DNA from: JAJDTT01 sp965116695
Lineage (GTDB): Bacteria > Acidobacteriota > UBA6911 > RPQK01 > JAJDTT01
Length of the DNA: 64,000 nt
Assembly: GCA_965116695.1 (NCBI GenBank)
Contig: OZ220706.1
Coordinates: 4,464,001 to 4,528,000, forward strand
Reading direction: 5' to 3'
The notes below the pieces were generated by a model. It did not search any database. It was not told the DNA's origin and saw only the letters and a program-made list of their open reading frames with translations. The position numbers were made by a program, and so were the translations under genes. Numbering within the stretch: the first letter of the stretch is position 1; each line of letters starts with the position of its first letter. Shown here piece after piece: positions 45,751-54,620 of this stretch.

Positions 45751-47522
45751 CCACGCGTCTCCGATGGTCATTTCTCGTTCTCGTCCTTCTCACCGGCACC
45801 GTAGGCGCCCGGGACGAAGGACGGCTCCTGGAGCATCTGCGCTATCTCGCCTCCGACGAGTTGCAGGGCCGGGGCAACGGGTCGCCCGGCATGGAGCTGG
45901 CGGCGCGCTACGTGGCGGAGGAACTCCGCCGGATCGGCGTGGAGCCGGCGGGGTTCGACGGCACCTACTTCCAGCCCTTTTCGATCACCACGGATCAGAA
46001 CCTGGGTCCGAACAACCGGCTGGAAATCCGCGGGCCCAAGAACGTTCGAGAGCTCTCAATCGGCCCCGGGTACCAACTGTTGACCTATGGTCCAAATCCC
46101 AGCATCTCCGGAGAGCTCTTCTTCGCCGGTTTCGGAATCACGTCGCAAAAACCCGAGTACGACGACTACGGCGACTGGGACGTTCGAGGCCGGGTGATCG
46201 TGGCGTTCGAGCACGAACCGCAGGAACGATTGGCCTCCAGCCCGTTTCACGGCAAGAACCTGACGCCTTATGCGACGGTGACCCACAAGGCGCTCAACGC
46301 CAGAAGCCGCGGCGCCGCGGCGCTGATTCTGATTCCCGATCGATTCAATCATTCGAAGCAACGCTCCCGGCAGGCCCCGCAATTCGAGAAGGTGGCCGAC
46401 ATGGGCATCCCCACCGTTCGCCTGAACGGACGTGTGGGTGAACGCCTGCTCCGGGAGGCTGGACGGGACCCGTCCGAAATCGACCGCTGGATCCATCATC
46501 ACCTCACCCCCTACTCGTTCCCCATGGACGGGATTTCCATCCGCCTGGATGTGGACGTGGTCCCGGTGCGTCACCGGGTCAAGAACGTCGTTGGTGTCGT
46601 GCCCGGCGAGTCGGCGGAAGCGGTGGTCATCGGCGCGCACTACGACCACCTGGGATTCGGAGACGAATCCTCTCTGGCGGAACAGCACTTGGGTCAGATC
46701 CACAACGGAGCGGACGACAACGCTTCCGGCGTGGCCGCGCTACTGGTGCTCGCCCGCGACCTGTCGGCGGTTCGGCCCGGCCGCACCCTCGTTTTCGCCG
46801 CATTTGCGGCCGAGGAACTGGGCCTCCTGGGCTCTCGCCACTACGTGAAGCATCCGCCCCTGCCGCTGGAACGGACCGTGGCCATGGTGAACCTGGACAT
46901 GATCGGACGCAGCGACGGCGACGTGCTGATTGGAGGAGTGGGTACGGCAAAGGAGTTCCGGGACCTGCTCCACGAGGTGGAGGCGAACACGCCGCTGATC
47001 TTCAAATACGCCAGCACCCCCCGGGGTTCGAGCGACCACCTGTCCTTCGCCGCGGCGGGAATCCCGGTCCTCTTCTTCTTCACGGGCCTGCACCCCGACT
47101 ACCACAAGCCGTCCGACGACTGGGAGAAGATCGACCTGGTCCGAACCTGGCAGGTGGTGGAGGCCGTGCGCAAGACGGTGGACCGGCTGAGCCGTCTGGA
47201 GAGCCGGCCCCGGTACGTGGACCTCCGGCACGGGAGGACGCCGATCGACGACCGGCCCTGGCTGGGGATCGCCCCCGACATGAGCTGGACCCTGGGCGGC
47301 GTCCAGATCGCACAGGTCCTGAGCTGGAGTCCCGCCCACGAGGCGGGATTGGAGGAGAAGGACGTGCTGGTGGAATTCGGCGGGCGGGTGATACGCAATC
47401 TCCGGGACCTGCGCAACCAGCTCCGGGCCCGGAAGCCTGGAGACCGGGTCGAGATCCTGGTCCTGCGGCGGGGGCAGCTCGTCGAGATGACCGCGCGCCT
47501 CGACCGCCGGTCGGCGCGGTAG
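45747..47522 (+). CDS. Secreted M28-family aminopeptidase with PA and PDZ domains
   Basis: 591 residues: a signal peptide, a PA (protease-associated) insert around residues 110-250 (FAGFGITSQKPEYDDYGDW, quoted part GFGITSQKPEYDDYGDWDV), the zinc peptidase core with HYDHLGFG, DDNASGVAALL, AEELGLLGSRHY, NLDMIGRSDGD and SSDHLSFAAAGIPVLFFF, then a C-terminal PDZ domain (WSPAHEAGLEEKDVLVEFGG). The two-zinc ligand set (His, Asp, Glu, Asp, His) is complete. It is the last gene of the M1/membrane/M28 operon and would finish extracytoplasmic peptide breakdown. Confidence 0.9.
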   Translation: MTTRLRWSFLVLVLLTGTVGARDEGRLLEHLRYLASDELQGRGNGSPGMELAARYVAEELRRIGVEPAGFDGTYFQPFSITTDQNLGPNNRLEIRGPKNVRELSIGPGYQLLTYGPNPSISGELFFAGFGITSQKPEYDDYGDWDVRGRVIVAFEHEPQERLASSPFHGKNLTPYATVTHKALNARSRGAAALILIPDRFNHSKQRSRQAPQFEKVADMGIPTVRLNGRVGERLLREAGRDPSEIDRWIHHHLTPYSFPMDGISIRLDVDVVPVRHRVKNVVGVVPGESAEAVVIGAHYDHLGFGDESSLAEQHLGQIHNGADDNASGVAALLVLARDLSAVRPGRTLVFAAFAAEELGLLGSRHYVKHPPLPLERTVAMVNLDMIGRSDGDVLIGGVGTAKEFRDLLHEVEANTPLIFKYASTPRGSSDHLSFAAAGIPVLFFFTGLHPDYHKPSDDWEKIDLVRTWQVVEAVRKTVDRLSRLESRPRYVDLRHGRTPIDDRPWLGIAPDMSWTLGGVQIAQVLSWSPAHEAGLEEKDVLVEFGGRVIRNLRDLRNQLRARKPGDRVEILVLRRGQLVEMTARLDRRSAR

Positions 47523-47580
47523 GAACTCGGGTCTGAGATCGATCTTTCTCCTGGCGGGAGCCGGACCCCGGATCCCGGTC

Positions 47581-48024
47581 TCAAACTCTCTCGACCCACG
47601 CCTTGACTCGTTTCACGTGCGCCGACGGCCGGAACAACGCGGAATAGACATCGCACACGATCCCCTGCTCGTCCACAAGGAAGGTGACGCGCCCGGGCAG
47701 CCCCCACGAATAGGCTCCGTACAGGCGACGTACGGCATTGTCCGGGTCGCTGGCGATTTGAAAGGGCAGGGCATTGCATTCGGCAAAATTACGGTGTGAG
47801 TCCACGCCGGCGCTGTTGATGCCGATCACCTCCACGCCCAGATCGACCAGGTTTTCATGAATGTCGCGGAGGGCGCGAACCTGGAAGGTGCAACCCGGGG
47901 AATTGTCCGCCGGATAGAAAAACAACACCACCTTCCGGCCGCGTAACGAACTCAGCCGGAGAGATTCGTTCTTCGTTGTCTTCAGAACGAAGTCGGGTGC
48001 GGTATCACCGACGGAAACTGCCAT
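47581..48024 (-). CDS. Peroxiredoxin (AhpC/TSA, Bcp/PrxQ-like)
   Basis: A 147-residue thiol peroxidase. The thioredoxin-like fold is seen in GDTAPDFVLKTTKNESLRL, the active site VLFFYPADNSPGCTFQVRALRD with the peroxidatic Cys, and IASDPDNAVRRLYGAYSW. The resolving Cys five residues after the first, usual in PrxQ, is absent (CTFQVRAL); other Cys are at AECNAL and IVCDVY. It may therefore work as a 1-Cys enzyme or use another Cys. AGGGAG lies 8 nt before the ATG. It is convergent with the M28 gene and stands alone. Confidence 0.85.
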   Translation of the reverse strand: MAVSVGDTAPDFVLKTTKNESLRLSSLRGRKVVLFFYPADNSPGCTFQVRALRDIHENLVDLGVEVIGINSAGVDSHRNFAECNALPFQIASDPDNAVRRLYGAYSWGLPGRVTFLVDEQGIVCDVYSALFRPSAHVKRVKAWVERV

Positions 48025-48189
48025 AGTCTGAACTCCCTACCAGACCGGGCGGAACGGAACGGCGAAAAACACGGGAGAACAGGTTACAGGCGGGAGGCAC
48101 ACGTCTCCAGGGTGAGTCGTGCCGGAAAGGTCTGTCTGGTCAGCGGACGGGCAGTGCGGTTGTGCCGTAACGCCCAAACGTGGAACCGG

Positions 48190-48618
48190 TTATTCGGAGG
48201 AATCCTGCGTGCGGTCGCCCATCTCGACGGTGCCCTTGAAGTTGGAGCCCGCTTTCAGAATGACTTGGGGAGCGATCAGCTTGCCTCGGACGCGTCCCGT
48301 TTCACTCAAGAGAATCTGTTCTTCTCCCCGAAGGAGTCCGTCTACGAAACCATCAACTTGAATCACCCTGGCCAGGAGATCAGCCTTGATCCGGCCTTCC
48401 TTCCCCACGGTGATGTTGCACCCGGTCAGGGTGAGCTGTCCTTCGACACGACCCTGGATGACCACATCCTGCGTTCCGCTCATCTCTCCCCTGATGGTGA
48501 TGGTGGAGCCGATGACGGATTGGTCTCCGTTCAGCCCCCCGGCGTCTTGCCGGGTGGAAACTCGAGGGGGAGTCCCTTGGGGCGCGGCCGATGTTTCCGG
48601 TGAATCCTTTTCCCACAT
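48190..48618 (-). CDS. Bactofilin
   Basis: A 142-residue polymer-forming cytoskeletal protein. The hydrophobic, glycine-punctuated beta-helix repeats are clear: IGSTITIRGEMSGTQDVVIQG, VEGQLTLTGCNITVGKEG, RIKADLLARVIQVDG, GRVRGKLIAPQVILKAGS (each in short parts). The N- and C-terminal tails are polar and disordered. Bactofilins form membrane-bound filaments in cell shape and wall positioning. GGGAG precedes the ATG. The next gene on the strand, a membrane-anchored coiled-coil protein, lies 110 bases upstream and may work with it at the envelope. Confidence 0.88.
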   Translation of the reverse strand: MWEKDSPETSAAPQGTPPRVSTRQDAGGLNGDQSVIGSTITIRGEMSGTQDVVIQGRVEGQLTLTGCNITVGKEGRIKADLLARVIQVDGFVDGLLRGEEQILLSETGRVRGKLIAPQVILKAGSNFKGTVEMGDRTQDSSE

Positions 48619-48727
48619 GTTTTGCTCCCTTCGGCAAAAATCCGCACAAGGATAGATGACATCCCTGTCATCGCCCGGAGGGCTCTCCTGATCTGGACAG
48701 ATCTTCCCGTCGGGGTTGGGTCGCCGG

Positions 48728-49252
48728 TCAGATGAAGTTGTCTTCGTCCGTGGTGTAGACGTCGGCCGGCTGCCGGTCCCGGCCGAACCACTTTTCGACC
48801 ATCGACCGGCCCGATTGAATCAAGTCCGAAATCTGCCGTGTCGGCGCCATGATGGTGCGATGGATGCGATAGGTTTCCGTGGAGATCCGGTTCAGGCCCC
48901 TGTTCATCCGGGAGGCTGCTTCCTGGGCGCCTGCCCGCAGTTTCTCCAGGCTGCGGACGGTCTGCCCCTCGATCTCCCGGACTGATTCGCGGACACTGTC
49001 CGAATGTCCGGTGGCCTCGCTGGCCCAGCCGGACACCGTCTTCAGCACGGGAATCAATCCCTCCAATCCCTCGTCGGCCTTTCGGACTGCTCGCCGAAGC
49101 TGCCGGGACGTCTGGGTCAGTTCCTGGCACAATGAGCCGAGACCGCGCAGTGCGGCGGTCAGCAGGAAGCTGGTGAAAAGAGTCTGCACGATGACGAGCA
49201 CCGTCATGATGACGACACCGATCATCAAGGGTTGGGAAAGTTCGGACCCCAT
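48728..49252 (-). CDS. Membrane-anchored coiled-coil protein (DUF948-like)
   Basis: 174 residues. One N-terminal transmembrane helix (PLMIGVVIMTVLVIVQTLFTSFLL) is followed by a long heptad-rich helix (LCQELTQTSRQLRRAVRKADEGL, then VRESVREIEGQTVRSLEKLRAG) and a short polar tail. This layout is like DUF948/YtxH-type envelope proteins. It is read just before bactofilin on the same strand and could be its membrane partner. The family name is tentative. Confidence 0.6.
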   Translation of the reverse strand: MGSELSQPLMIGVVIMTVLVIVQTLFTSFLLTAALRGLGSLCQELTQTSRQLRRAVRKADEGLEGLIPVLKTVSGWASEATGHSDSVRESVREIEGQTVRSLEKLRAGAQEAASRMNRGLNRISTETYRIHRTIMAPTRQISDLIQSGRSMVEKWFGRDRQPADVYTTDEDNFI

Positions 49253-49347
49253 GCCGGGAAGAAACGTATCACATGCCCCGGGGTGCGGGAAGAGTTGCCT
49301 GAGGACGCTTCACCCGGAAGCGGCCGGTGGTTGAGGGCCGGTGCGGG

Positions 49348-50499
49348 ATGGATCCGGATCGCCGCGCTCAACTCACGCGCAGGATCAAGAAGAGAGCCCG
49401 CCGGCTGGGATTTCATGCCGTAGGCATCTCACCGGCGGACCCCGGACCCGACGAAAAGCTGCGGGTCTGGCTGGAGCTCGGATACCAGGGTTCCATGGCA
49501 TATCTGGAGCGCCAGGCGGAGAAGAGGCTCGATCCGGGGAAGGTCTTGCCGGGCGTCCGTTCCATGGTCTGCGTGGCTCTGGCCTACCCGCACTCCCAGC
49601 CGTTGCCCTACGACGATCCCGATCGGGGAGTCATCTCCAGGTATGCCTCGGGGGATGACTATCACTCGGTCATGGGATCCCGCATGATCCGGCTCGTGGA
49701 GTCGATCCGGGAGGAACTGCCGGGAGTCGGGGCCAGATCCTACGTGGACAGCGGTCCGGTGATGGACAAGTACTGGGCGGCCCGCGCGGGCATCGGGTGG
49801 CTGGGGAAGCACACGAATCTTCTGGACCGGAAGCTGGGATCCTGGTTTTTTCTGGGCGAGATCCTGCTGGACGTGGAGTTGGATCCTGACGAACCGGCCC
49901 TGGACCATTGCGGCTCCTGCACCCGCTGCATCGACGCCTGCCCCACGGACGCCATTGTCGAACCCTACCTGCTGGACAGCCGCCGCTGCATCTCCTATCT
50001 GACCATCGAGCTGAAGGAGGACATTCCCCGGGAGCTGCGTCAACCCATGGGCAACCTGGTCTTCGGCTGCGACATCTGCCAGGACGTCTGCCCCTGGAAT
50101 CACCCGGTTCCCGATTCCTCCGTCGCGGAACTGGAGCCCCGTCCCGTCAACCGGTCGCCCGAACTCTGGGAATTGGCCCAGTTGTCGCCGGACGAGTTCC
50201 GAGAGAGGTTCAGCGGCAGTCCGGTCAAGCGCGCCAAGTGGCGCGGATTCCTCCGCAATGTGGCCGTGGCCATGGGCAACTCCGGCAATCCCGGTCTGGC
50301 GCCGGAGTTGACGATTCTCCTGAACTCGGAGGATCCCTTGGTCAGGCGCCACGCGGGGTGGGCTCTGAAGCGGTTGGGCACCCGGGAGGCATTGGACGCC
50401 GTCCGCAGGCGTTGCTGCGAGGAGCCGGATTCCGAAACGAGAGCGACGTTGCGAGAGTTGCTGGACGAAGAGGCGCCGGGTCCGCCGCGAGTCAGTTGA
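49348..50499 (+). CDS. queG: Epoxyqueuosine reductase
   Basis: 383 residues; reduces epoxyqueuosine to queuosine in tRNA with a cobalamin and two [4Fe-4S] clusters. The start at MDPDRRAQL is preferred. The cobalamin domain shows RSMVCVALAYPH, RYASGDDYHSVM and YVDSGPVMDKYWAARAGIGWLGKHTNLL (parts: SGPVMDKYWA, GIGWLGKHTNLL). The ferredoxin-like part has CGSCTRCIDACPTDAI and CDICQDVCPWN. A HEAT-like C-terminal segment follows (RRHAGWALKRLGT). No other queuosine gene is in the window. Its end overlaps the convergent hypothetical gene by 8 bases. Confidence 0.93.
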   Translation: MDPDRRAQLTRRIKKRARRLGFHAVGISPADPGPDEKLRVWLELGYQGSMAYLERQAEKRLDPGKVLPGVRSMVCVALAYPHSQPLPYDDPDRGVISRYASGDDYHSVMGSRMIRLVESIREELPGVGARSYVDSGPVMDKYWAARAGIGWLGKHTNLLDRKLGSWFFLGEILLDVELDPDEPALDHCGSCTRCIDACPTDAIVEPYLLDSRRCISYLTIELKEDIPRELRQPMGNLVFGCDICQDVCPWNHPVPDSSVAELEPRPVNRSPELWELAQLSPDEFRERFSGSPVKRAKWRGFLRNVAVAMGNSGNPGLAPELTILLNSEDPLVRRHAGWALKRLGTREALDAVRRRCCEEPDSETRATLRELLDEEAPGPPRVS

Positions 50500-50962
50500 T
50501 CCGGGTCGAAGAGTGCTGTCCGATTCCGGCCGCGGCGGAGATCGGCGCCATCCGGCGCTCCAGGTCGGCGAGTTTGGCCCGGTTCGCCTCCAGCGTCCTG
50601 GTCTGGATGAGCTTGCCGGTAAACTCGACGTGCATGGTCCAGGCCTGTTCCACCTGTCCGTTGTCCGGATTCCGGTACCAGCCCGCCTCCCAGGTGCGCT
50701 TGTTGTTCAGGTCCCAGGTGATGATCTGGCCCGGCTGGTAGCTCACGCGGGTCGGAACGACGTCCAATTCCAGAATCTGGTCGTCGGGATCCAAAGGAAG
50801 AAGAATTGCAATGTGGGCATCGGGGATCCGCTTGCGGCACTCCGGATCGGAGAACACGGGCAGATCGGTGTAGAGGACCCGATAGGGCACCACCGGCATT
50901 TCGTCGGTTTCTTCCGGGGGCGCACCTAACCGGCCAATCGTCGTGTCGGCTTCGTCGGACAT
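50492..50962 (-). CDS. Hypothetical protein
   Basis: A 156-residue protein from ATG 50962 (MSDEADTTIG), which has GGAGG 8 nt upstream; ATG 51001 is an alternative. The sequence is mixed alpha/beta (VPYRVLYTDLPVFSDPECRKRIPDAHIAIL in parts, then YQPGQIITWDLNNKRTWEAGWYRNP) with a helical end (TRTLEANRAKLADLERRMAPI). I recognise no family. It is cytoplasmic by appearance, with no signal peptide or membrane segment. It is convergent with queG. Confidence 0.6.
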   Translation of the reverse strand: MSDEADTTIGRLGAPPEETDEMPVVPYRVLYTDLPVFSDPECRKRIPDAHIAILLPLDPDDQILELDVVPTRVSYQPGQIITWDLNNKRTWEAGWYRNPDNGQVEQAWTMHVEFTGKLIQTRTLEANRAKLADLERRMAPISAAAGIGQHSSTRIN

Positions 50963-51214
50963 TTCAAGAACCTCCCAGGCCGGCTTGTCCGGCGCCGGCA
51001 TGAACGCGGCGCCCGGATCTCATGTGATCGCCACCGGCCGAATCGGAGGGGAATGATAGCAGACGGAAACCGGGAAAGAGAAAGACGGAAAGCAAAATAG
51101 AGTGTACGGGAGCGGGTTGGTCACATGGAGGTGAGAGAGTTGCCCCCGCTTGGCCGGTGGAAGCGTCGCCGGCCAGGGTTGGAACCGGGACATCCAACAT
51201 CGGGTATCGGCGCC

Positions 51215-51766
51215 ATGAGCAGATTCGTCGCCATTGATTTCGAGACTGCCAACAACAGCCGGGACAGTGCGTGTTCGGTGGGCATCGTGGTCGGCCGCGA
51301 GGGCGGGATCGAGGTGTCGCGGACGTTTCTGATTCGGCCGCCGGCCCCGGAGTTCAGGTTCACCTGGGTTCACGGACTCGGATGGGAGGACGTTCGCCAT
51401 GCGCCCACCTTCGGTGAACTCTGGCCGGTTCTCCGTCCTTGGCTCGAAAGCGCGGAGTTCGTCGCTGCTCACAACGCGCCGTTCGACAGAAGCGTCCTCC
51501 ACGCCTGTTGCGCCGCCAATGGCGTCAAGGCTCCCCGGAAGCCGTTCGTCTGCACGGTGCAGTTGGCGCGGAAGCAATGGGGGATCTACCCGACGACGCT
51601 GCCGGATGTCTGCCGGCGGCTCCGCATCCCGCTGAGTCATCACGAATCGGGATCGGACGCGCAAGCGTGCGCACGCATCGTCCTGGCCGCCCAGGCGGCG
51701 GGATGGAGTCGCCAGCCACCCCGTCGCCGCCGGAAGCAATTCCGCAGATCACGTCGAAACGAATGA
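51215..51766 (+). CDS. DEDDh-family 3'-5' exonuclease
   Basis: A 183-residue exonuclease domain like DNA polymerase III epsilon. The start at MSRFVAIDFETANN gives the first acidic pair (DFET). Next come HGLGWEDVRHAP, VAAHNAPFDRSVL (second Asp) and SHHESGSDAQACARIVL with the late His and Asp. The tail is very basic (PPRRRRKQFRRSRRNE), probably for nucleic-acid binding. It probably trims DNA or RNA 3' ends in repair. It is a free-standing gene followed by a palindrome and a DUF4143 ATPase gene. Confidence 0.88.
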   Translation: MSRFVAIDFETANNSRDSACSVGIVVGREGGIEVSRTFLIRPPAPEFRFTWVHGLGWEDVRHAPTFGELWPVLRPWLESAEFVAAHNAPFDRSVLHACCAANGVKAPRKPFVCTVQLARKQWGIYPTTLPDVCRRLRIPLSHHESGSDAQACARIVLAAQAAGWSRQPPRRRRKQFRRSRRNE

Positions 51767-51774
51767 AATGAACA

Positions 51775-51824
51775 ATAATCCTTGAAAATATGCAGGTGAC
51801 CTGCCGATTTTCAAGGATTATAAT
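51775..51824 (+). promoter_or_regulatory. 47-bp palindrome overlapping the DUF4143 ATPase promoter
   Basis: Outer arms ATAATCCTTGAAAAT (51775-51789) and ATTTTCAAGGATTAT (51807-51821) are perfectly complementary. Inner arms GCAGGT and ACCTGC surround the centre at 51798. TATAAT (51819-51824) overlaps the right arm and ends 8 nt before the ATG. GTGACC (51796-51801) at the centre is a partial -35 with a 17-bp spacer. A protein bound here would block the promoter. Confidence 0.75.
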
Positions 51825-51832
51825 GTTCTGCC

Positions 51833-53008
51833 ATGCTGATCGAGCGGCCGGCCCCTTTGCGACGAATCGAGGAGGCGTTCGTCGTCCATCCGGTCGTCGC
51901 CCTCACCGGACCGCGGCAATGTGGGAAGACGACTCTCGCGCGGGTGATCGTACAGGAGTCAACTTCCAGCACGTATTTCGATTTGGAGGCGGAGGTGGAC
52001 CGGCGCCGTCTCGAAACGCCGGAATATTCTCTTGGCAGCCTCACCGGGCTCGTCGTCATCGACGAAGTGCAACGTCGGCCGGAGATGTTCGAAATCCTGC
52101 GGGTGCTGGTTGATCGTCCGGACCATGCCGCACGCTTTCTGGTGCTCGGCAGCGCCTCGCCCGTGCTCTTGAAAGGAGTTTCGGAGTCGCTGGCGGGCCG
52201 CGTCGGCCTGGTCGATCTTTCCGGATTCGACATTGGTGAGGTGGGCACCGCATCTTGGCGTCGGCTTTGGCTGCGGGGTGGCTTTCCCCGCTCGTATTTG
52301 GCGCCTGATCTGTCGGCGTCCGCACTGTGGCGCACGAATTTCGTCAGAACTTTCCTCGAACGTGACATTCCGCAGTTGGGGATTACGATCCCGGCCGAAA
52401 CCCTTCGCCGTTTCTGGACCATGATCGCCCACTACCATGGCCAAGTCTGGAACTCGGCCGAGTTGGCGCGTGCACTCGGCGCCAATCAGCACACCGCACG
52501 CCGATACCTGGACATCCTTGCCGGAGCGTTCATGGTGCGGGTGTTGCCGCCGTGGCTTTCCAATCTCCGAAAGCGGCAGGTCAAGTCGCCCAAGGTCTAC
52601 TTGCGCGATACCGGCCTGCTGCACACCCTGCTCGGGTTGACCAGCGAACAGGACTTGGCCGGACATCCCAAGGTCGGAGCGTCGTTCGAAGGATTCGCCA
52701 TCGAGCAGTTGTTGGCGGCTCTGGCAACCGACAACGTTTATTTCTGGGCCACGCACGCGGGCGCTGAACTCGATCTGCTGTTTAGCCGCGCCGGTAGAAA
52801 CTACGGTGTGGAGGTCAAGCTGGCGGATGCACCCCGCACGACCAGGTCGATGCGGGTAGCGATCGCGGACCTGCCACTGCAACATCTTTGGATCGTATAC
52901 CCTGGCGACGAAACCTATTCCCTGGATGAACGGATCACGGTCCTCCCGGTCTCAAGAGTGCTCGAGTTTGCAACCGGTTTGCCCGGGGTGAGCGGTTGTC
53001 TTGGGTGA
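51833..53008 (+). CDS. AAA-type ATPase with DUF4143 domain
   Basis: 391 residues. The Walker A is LTGPRQCGKTTLAR and the Walker B region is GLVVIDEVQRRPEMFEIL, followed by LVLGSASPVLLKG (sensor-like). The winged-helix/DUF4143 half has FVRTFLERDIPQLG, GANQHTARRYLDIL and YLRDTGLLHTLLGL. It ends with a nuclease-like region (GASFEGFAIEQLLAAL, FWATHAGAELDLLF, YGVEVKLAD) that resembles the PD-(D/E)xK pattern (E/D...ExK). The biological role of this common family is unclear; it often behaves as an accessory gene. It is likely autoregulated through the upstream palindrome. Confidence 0.88.
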   Translation: MLIERPAPLRRIEEAFVVHPVVALTGPRQCGKTTLARVIVQESTSSTYFDLEAEVDRRRLETPEYSLGSLTGLVVIDEVQRRPEMFEILRVLVDRPDHAARFLVLGSASPVLLKGVSESLAGRVGLVDLSGFDIGEVGTASWRRLWLRGGFPRSYLAPDLSASALWRTNFVRTFLERDIPQLGITIPAETLRRFWTMIAHYHGQVWNSAELARALGANQHTARRYLDILAGAFMVRVLPPWLSNLRKRQVKSPKVYLRDTGLLHTLLGLTSEQDLAGHPKVGASFEGFAIEQLLAALATDNVYFWATHAGAELDLLFSRAGRNYGVEVKLADAPRTTRSMRVAIADLPLQHLWIVYPGDETYSLDERITVLPVSRVLEFATGLPGVSGCLG

Positions 53009-53065
53009 GACCATCTTCGGCGGCGGATTGCGGTGCCAATGGGCACCGCCGCCGGCCGGAAACTC

Positions 53066-54433
53066 TCAAGTCAGCCGGCCGAATCCCTGTTCGGGCAAGG
53101 GGCCCTTCAGCCTGGACTCCAGGTCGTCCCTCCGGAGGGCTTGTTTCAGGACTGCCAGGACCTCGTCCAGGGCCGCCAGGTAGCCGTCGATGACCTCGTC
53201 GGTGTGGGCCAGGGAGACGGTGAACGCACCGGTGGACAGGTAGCCGCGGTCCAGCATTTCCTGGGTCATCAGCGCCTGCAGCGCCAGATTCTTCCCGCCG
53301 TGCCCGAAGGCCATGTGCGACATGGGGTACTGGCCGTGCGGCTTCATGGCGATTCCGTGCCGGCGGGCCAGTTTCCGCCAACCGTCGTGGACTTTGGCGC
53401 CGATCCTCATGGTGTGCTCCGAGAGGCGGACCCGCTCCATCTTGCGGATGGCGGCGACGGCGGCGGTGGGTCCCACGGCGTCGGTCCAGTAGGTGCTGCT
53501 GATGAAGGAGCTCTGGGCCGCCTCCATCACCTCCCGGCGGCCGATCACGGCGCCCATGGGATAGCCGTTGGAGGTGGACTTGGAATACGCGGCCAGGTCC
53601 GGTTCCACGTCCAGCGTCAGGTGGGCGCCGCCCAGGCAGAACCGCCAGCCGGCGCTGATCTCATCGATGATCATCACCGCGCCGATCCGGTCGGCCAGCT
53701 CGCGGATCCGGTGGAGGAATCCGTCCTTCGGAGGAACGTCCCGCAACGGTTCCGTGATGATGGCGGCAAGTTTGCCTCCCGTCCGGTCGATGATGGCCTC
53801 CAACTCGTCAATCCGGTTGTAGTGGAAGGGCAGGGCGGTGCCCGCCAGCGAGCGGGGCACTCCCGTGGGGTTCAGGCCCGGCATCAGCAGCCCGTCCAGG
53901 GCGTCGTGGTCTCCCAGGTTGGACGCCAGGTACCAGTCGCTCCAACCGTGGTATCCGCAAAAGGCCACCTTCTCCCGGCCCGTGGCGGCCCGGGCGATAC
54001 GGACGGCGACCGTCATGGTTTCGCCGCCGGCGCGCGCGTAGCGCACCATGTCGGCCCAGGGGTGAAGATCGCAGAGCAGCTCCGCCAGCTCCACCTCGGC
54101 GGGCGAGTTGAGAGTGGACATGTTTCCCTGGTCGATGGCGCCGCGTACGGCCGCGTTCACGTCCGGGTCCGCGTATCCCAGCAGGCAGGCTCCCACGCAG
54201 TGGATGGTAGTGTCGTAGAAGTGCCGGCCGTCCAGGTCCCAGATCTCGCATCCGCGAGCCTTGCTGAAATAGGCGGGCCACTGACCGGGCAGGAACCGTT
54301 CCGGCCGCTTGGAAAGCAGTTGAACACCTCCCGGGATGAGTTTCCTGGCTTTTCGATACAGCCGTGCGCCGGTGGTTTCGGTCCAATCCACGCCGGAGTA
54401 TCCGGTGATCCCTTTCACGCCGGAGGTATCCAT
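53066..54433 (-). CDS. Class III aminotransferase, glutamate-1-semialdehyde aminomutase-like
   Basis: A 455-residue PLP enzyme starting at MDTSGVKGITG. Marks are LIPGGVQLLSKRPERFLPG (short part LIPGGVQ), DLDGRHFYD, YADPDVNAAV, RYARAGGETMTVAVRIARAATGR (part), GYHGWSDW, VMIIDEISAGWR (Asp that binds the PLP ring) and the catalytic Lys in AYSKSTSNGYPMGAVIG. The sequence is close to HemL-like aminotransferases, but ordinary HemL residues are not all present, so amino-sugar or other amine transfer is equally possible. No heme gene is nearby. Confidence 0.82.
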   Translation of the reverse strand: MDTSGVKGITGYSGVDWTETTGARLYRKARKLIPGGVQLLSKRPERFLPGQWPAYFSKARGCEIWDLDGRHFYDTTIHCVGACLLGYADPDVNAAVRGAIDQGNMSTLNSPAEVELAELLCDLHPWADMVRYARAGGETMTVAVRIARAATGREKVAFCGYHGWSDWYLASNLGDHDALDGLLMPGLNPTGVPRSLAGTALPFHYNRIDELEAIIDRTGGKLAAIITEPLRDVPPKDGFLHRIRELADRIGAVMIIDEISAGWRFCLGGAHLTLDVEPDLAAYSKSTSNGYPMGAVIGRREVMEAAQSSFISSTYWTDAVGPTAAVAAIRKMERVRLSEHTMRIGAKVHDGWRKLARRHGIAMKPHGQYPMSHMAFGHGGKNLALQALMTQEMLDRGYLSTGAFTVSLAHTDEVIDGYLAALDEVLAVLKQALRRDDLESRLKGPLPEQGFGRLT

Positions 54434-54607
54434 GATTCTGACCTCGACTTTCCTTGTTCGGGCGCCGGGCAGGCGCCTGCGACATGTTGTGAAAGGCAAA
54501 CGTTAGAACCGTCTCCCGGACAAAGTCAACCGCCCCGGCCGGGGATGAAGGAGGCGGTTTCCGGACCGCGGTCCGGCGGTGCCCCGGGGAGGACCGATTC
54601 CGGTTGT

Positions 54608-54613
54608 TATAAT
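54608..54613 (+). promoter_or_regulatory. -10 box for a leaderless start (ABC exporter)
   Basis: A perfect TATAAT ends 7 nt before GTG 54621. The more upstream in-frame GTG at 54579 would put the promoter inside the gene, so 54621 is the better start. No clear -35 is seen. Confidence 0.55.
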
Positions 54614-54620
54614 CCGCACG

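Noticed and set aside
53013..53050. Inverted repeat GCGGTGCC/GGCACCGC after the ATPase gene as a terminator
   Set aside because: The stem is present but no T-tract follows; it could belong to the dispersed hairpin family, but the flanks do not match well enough.
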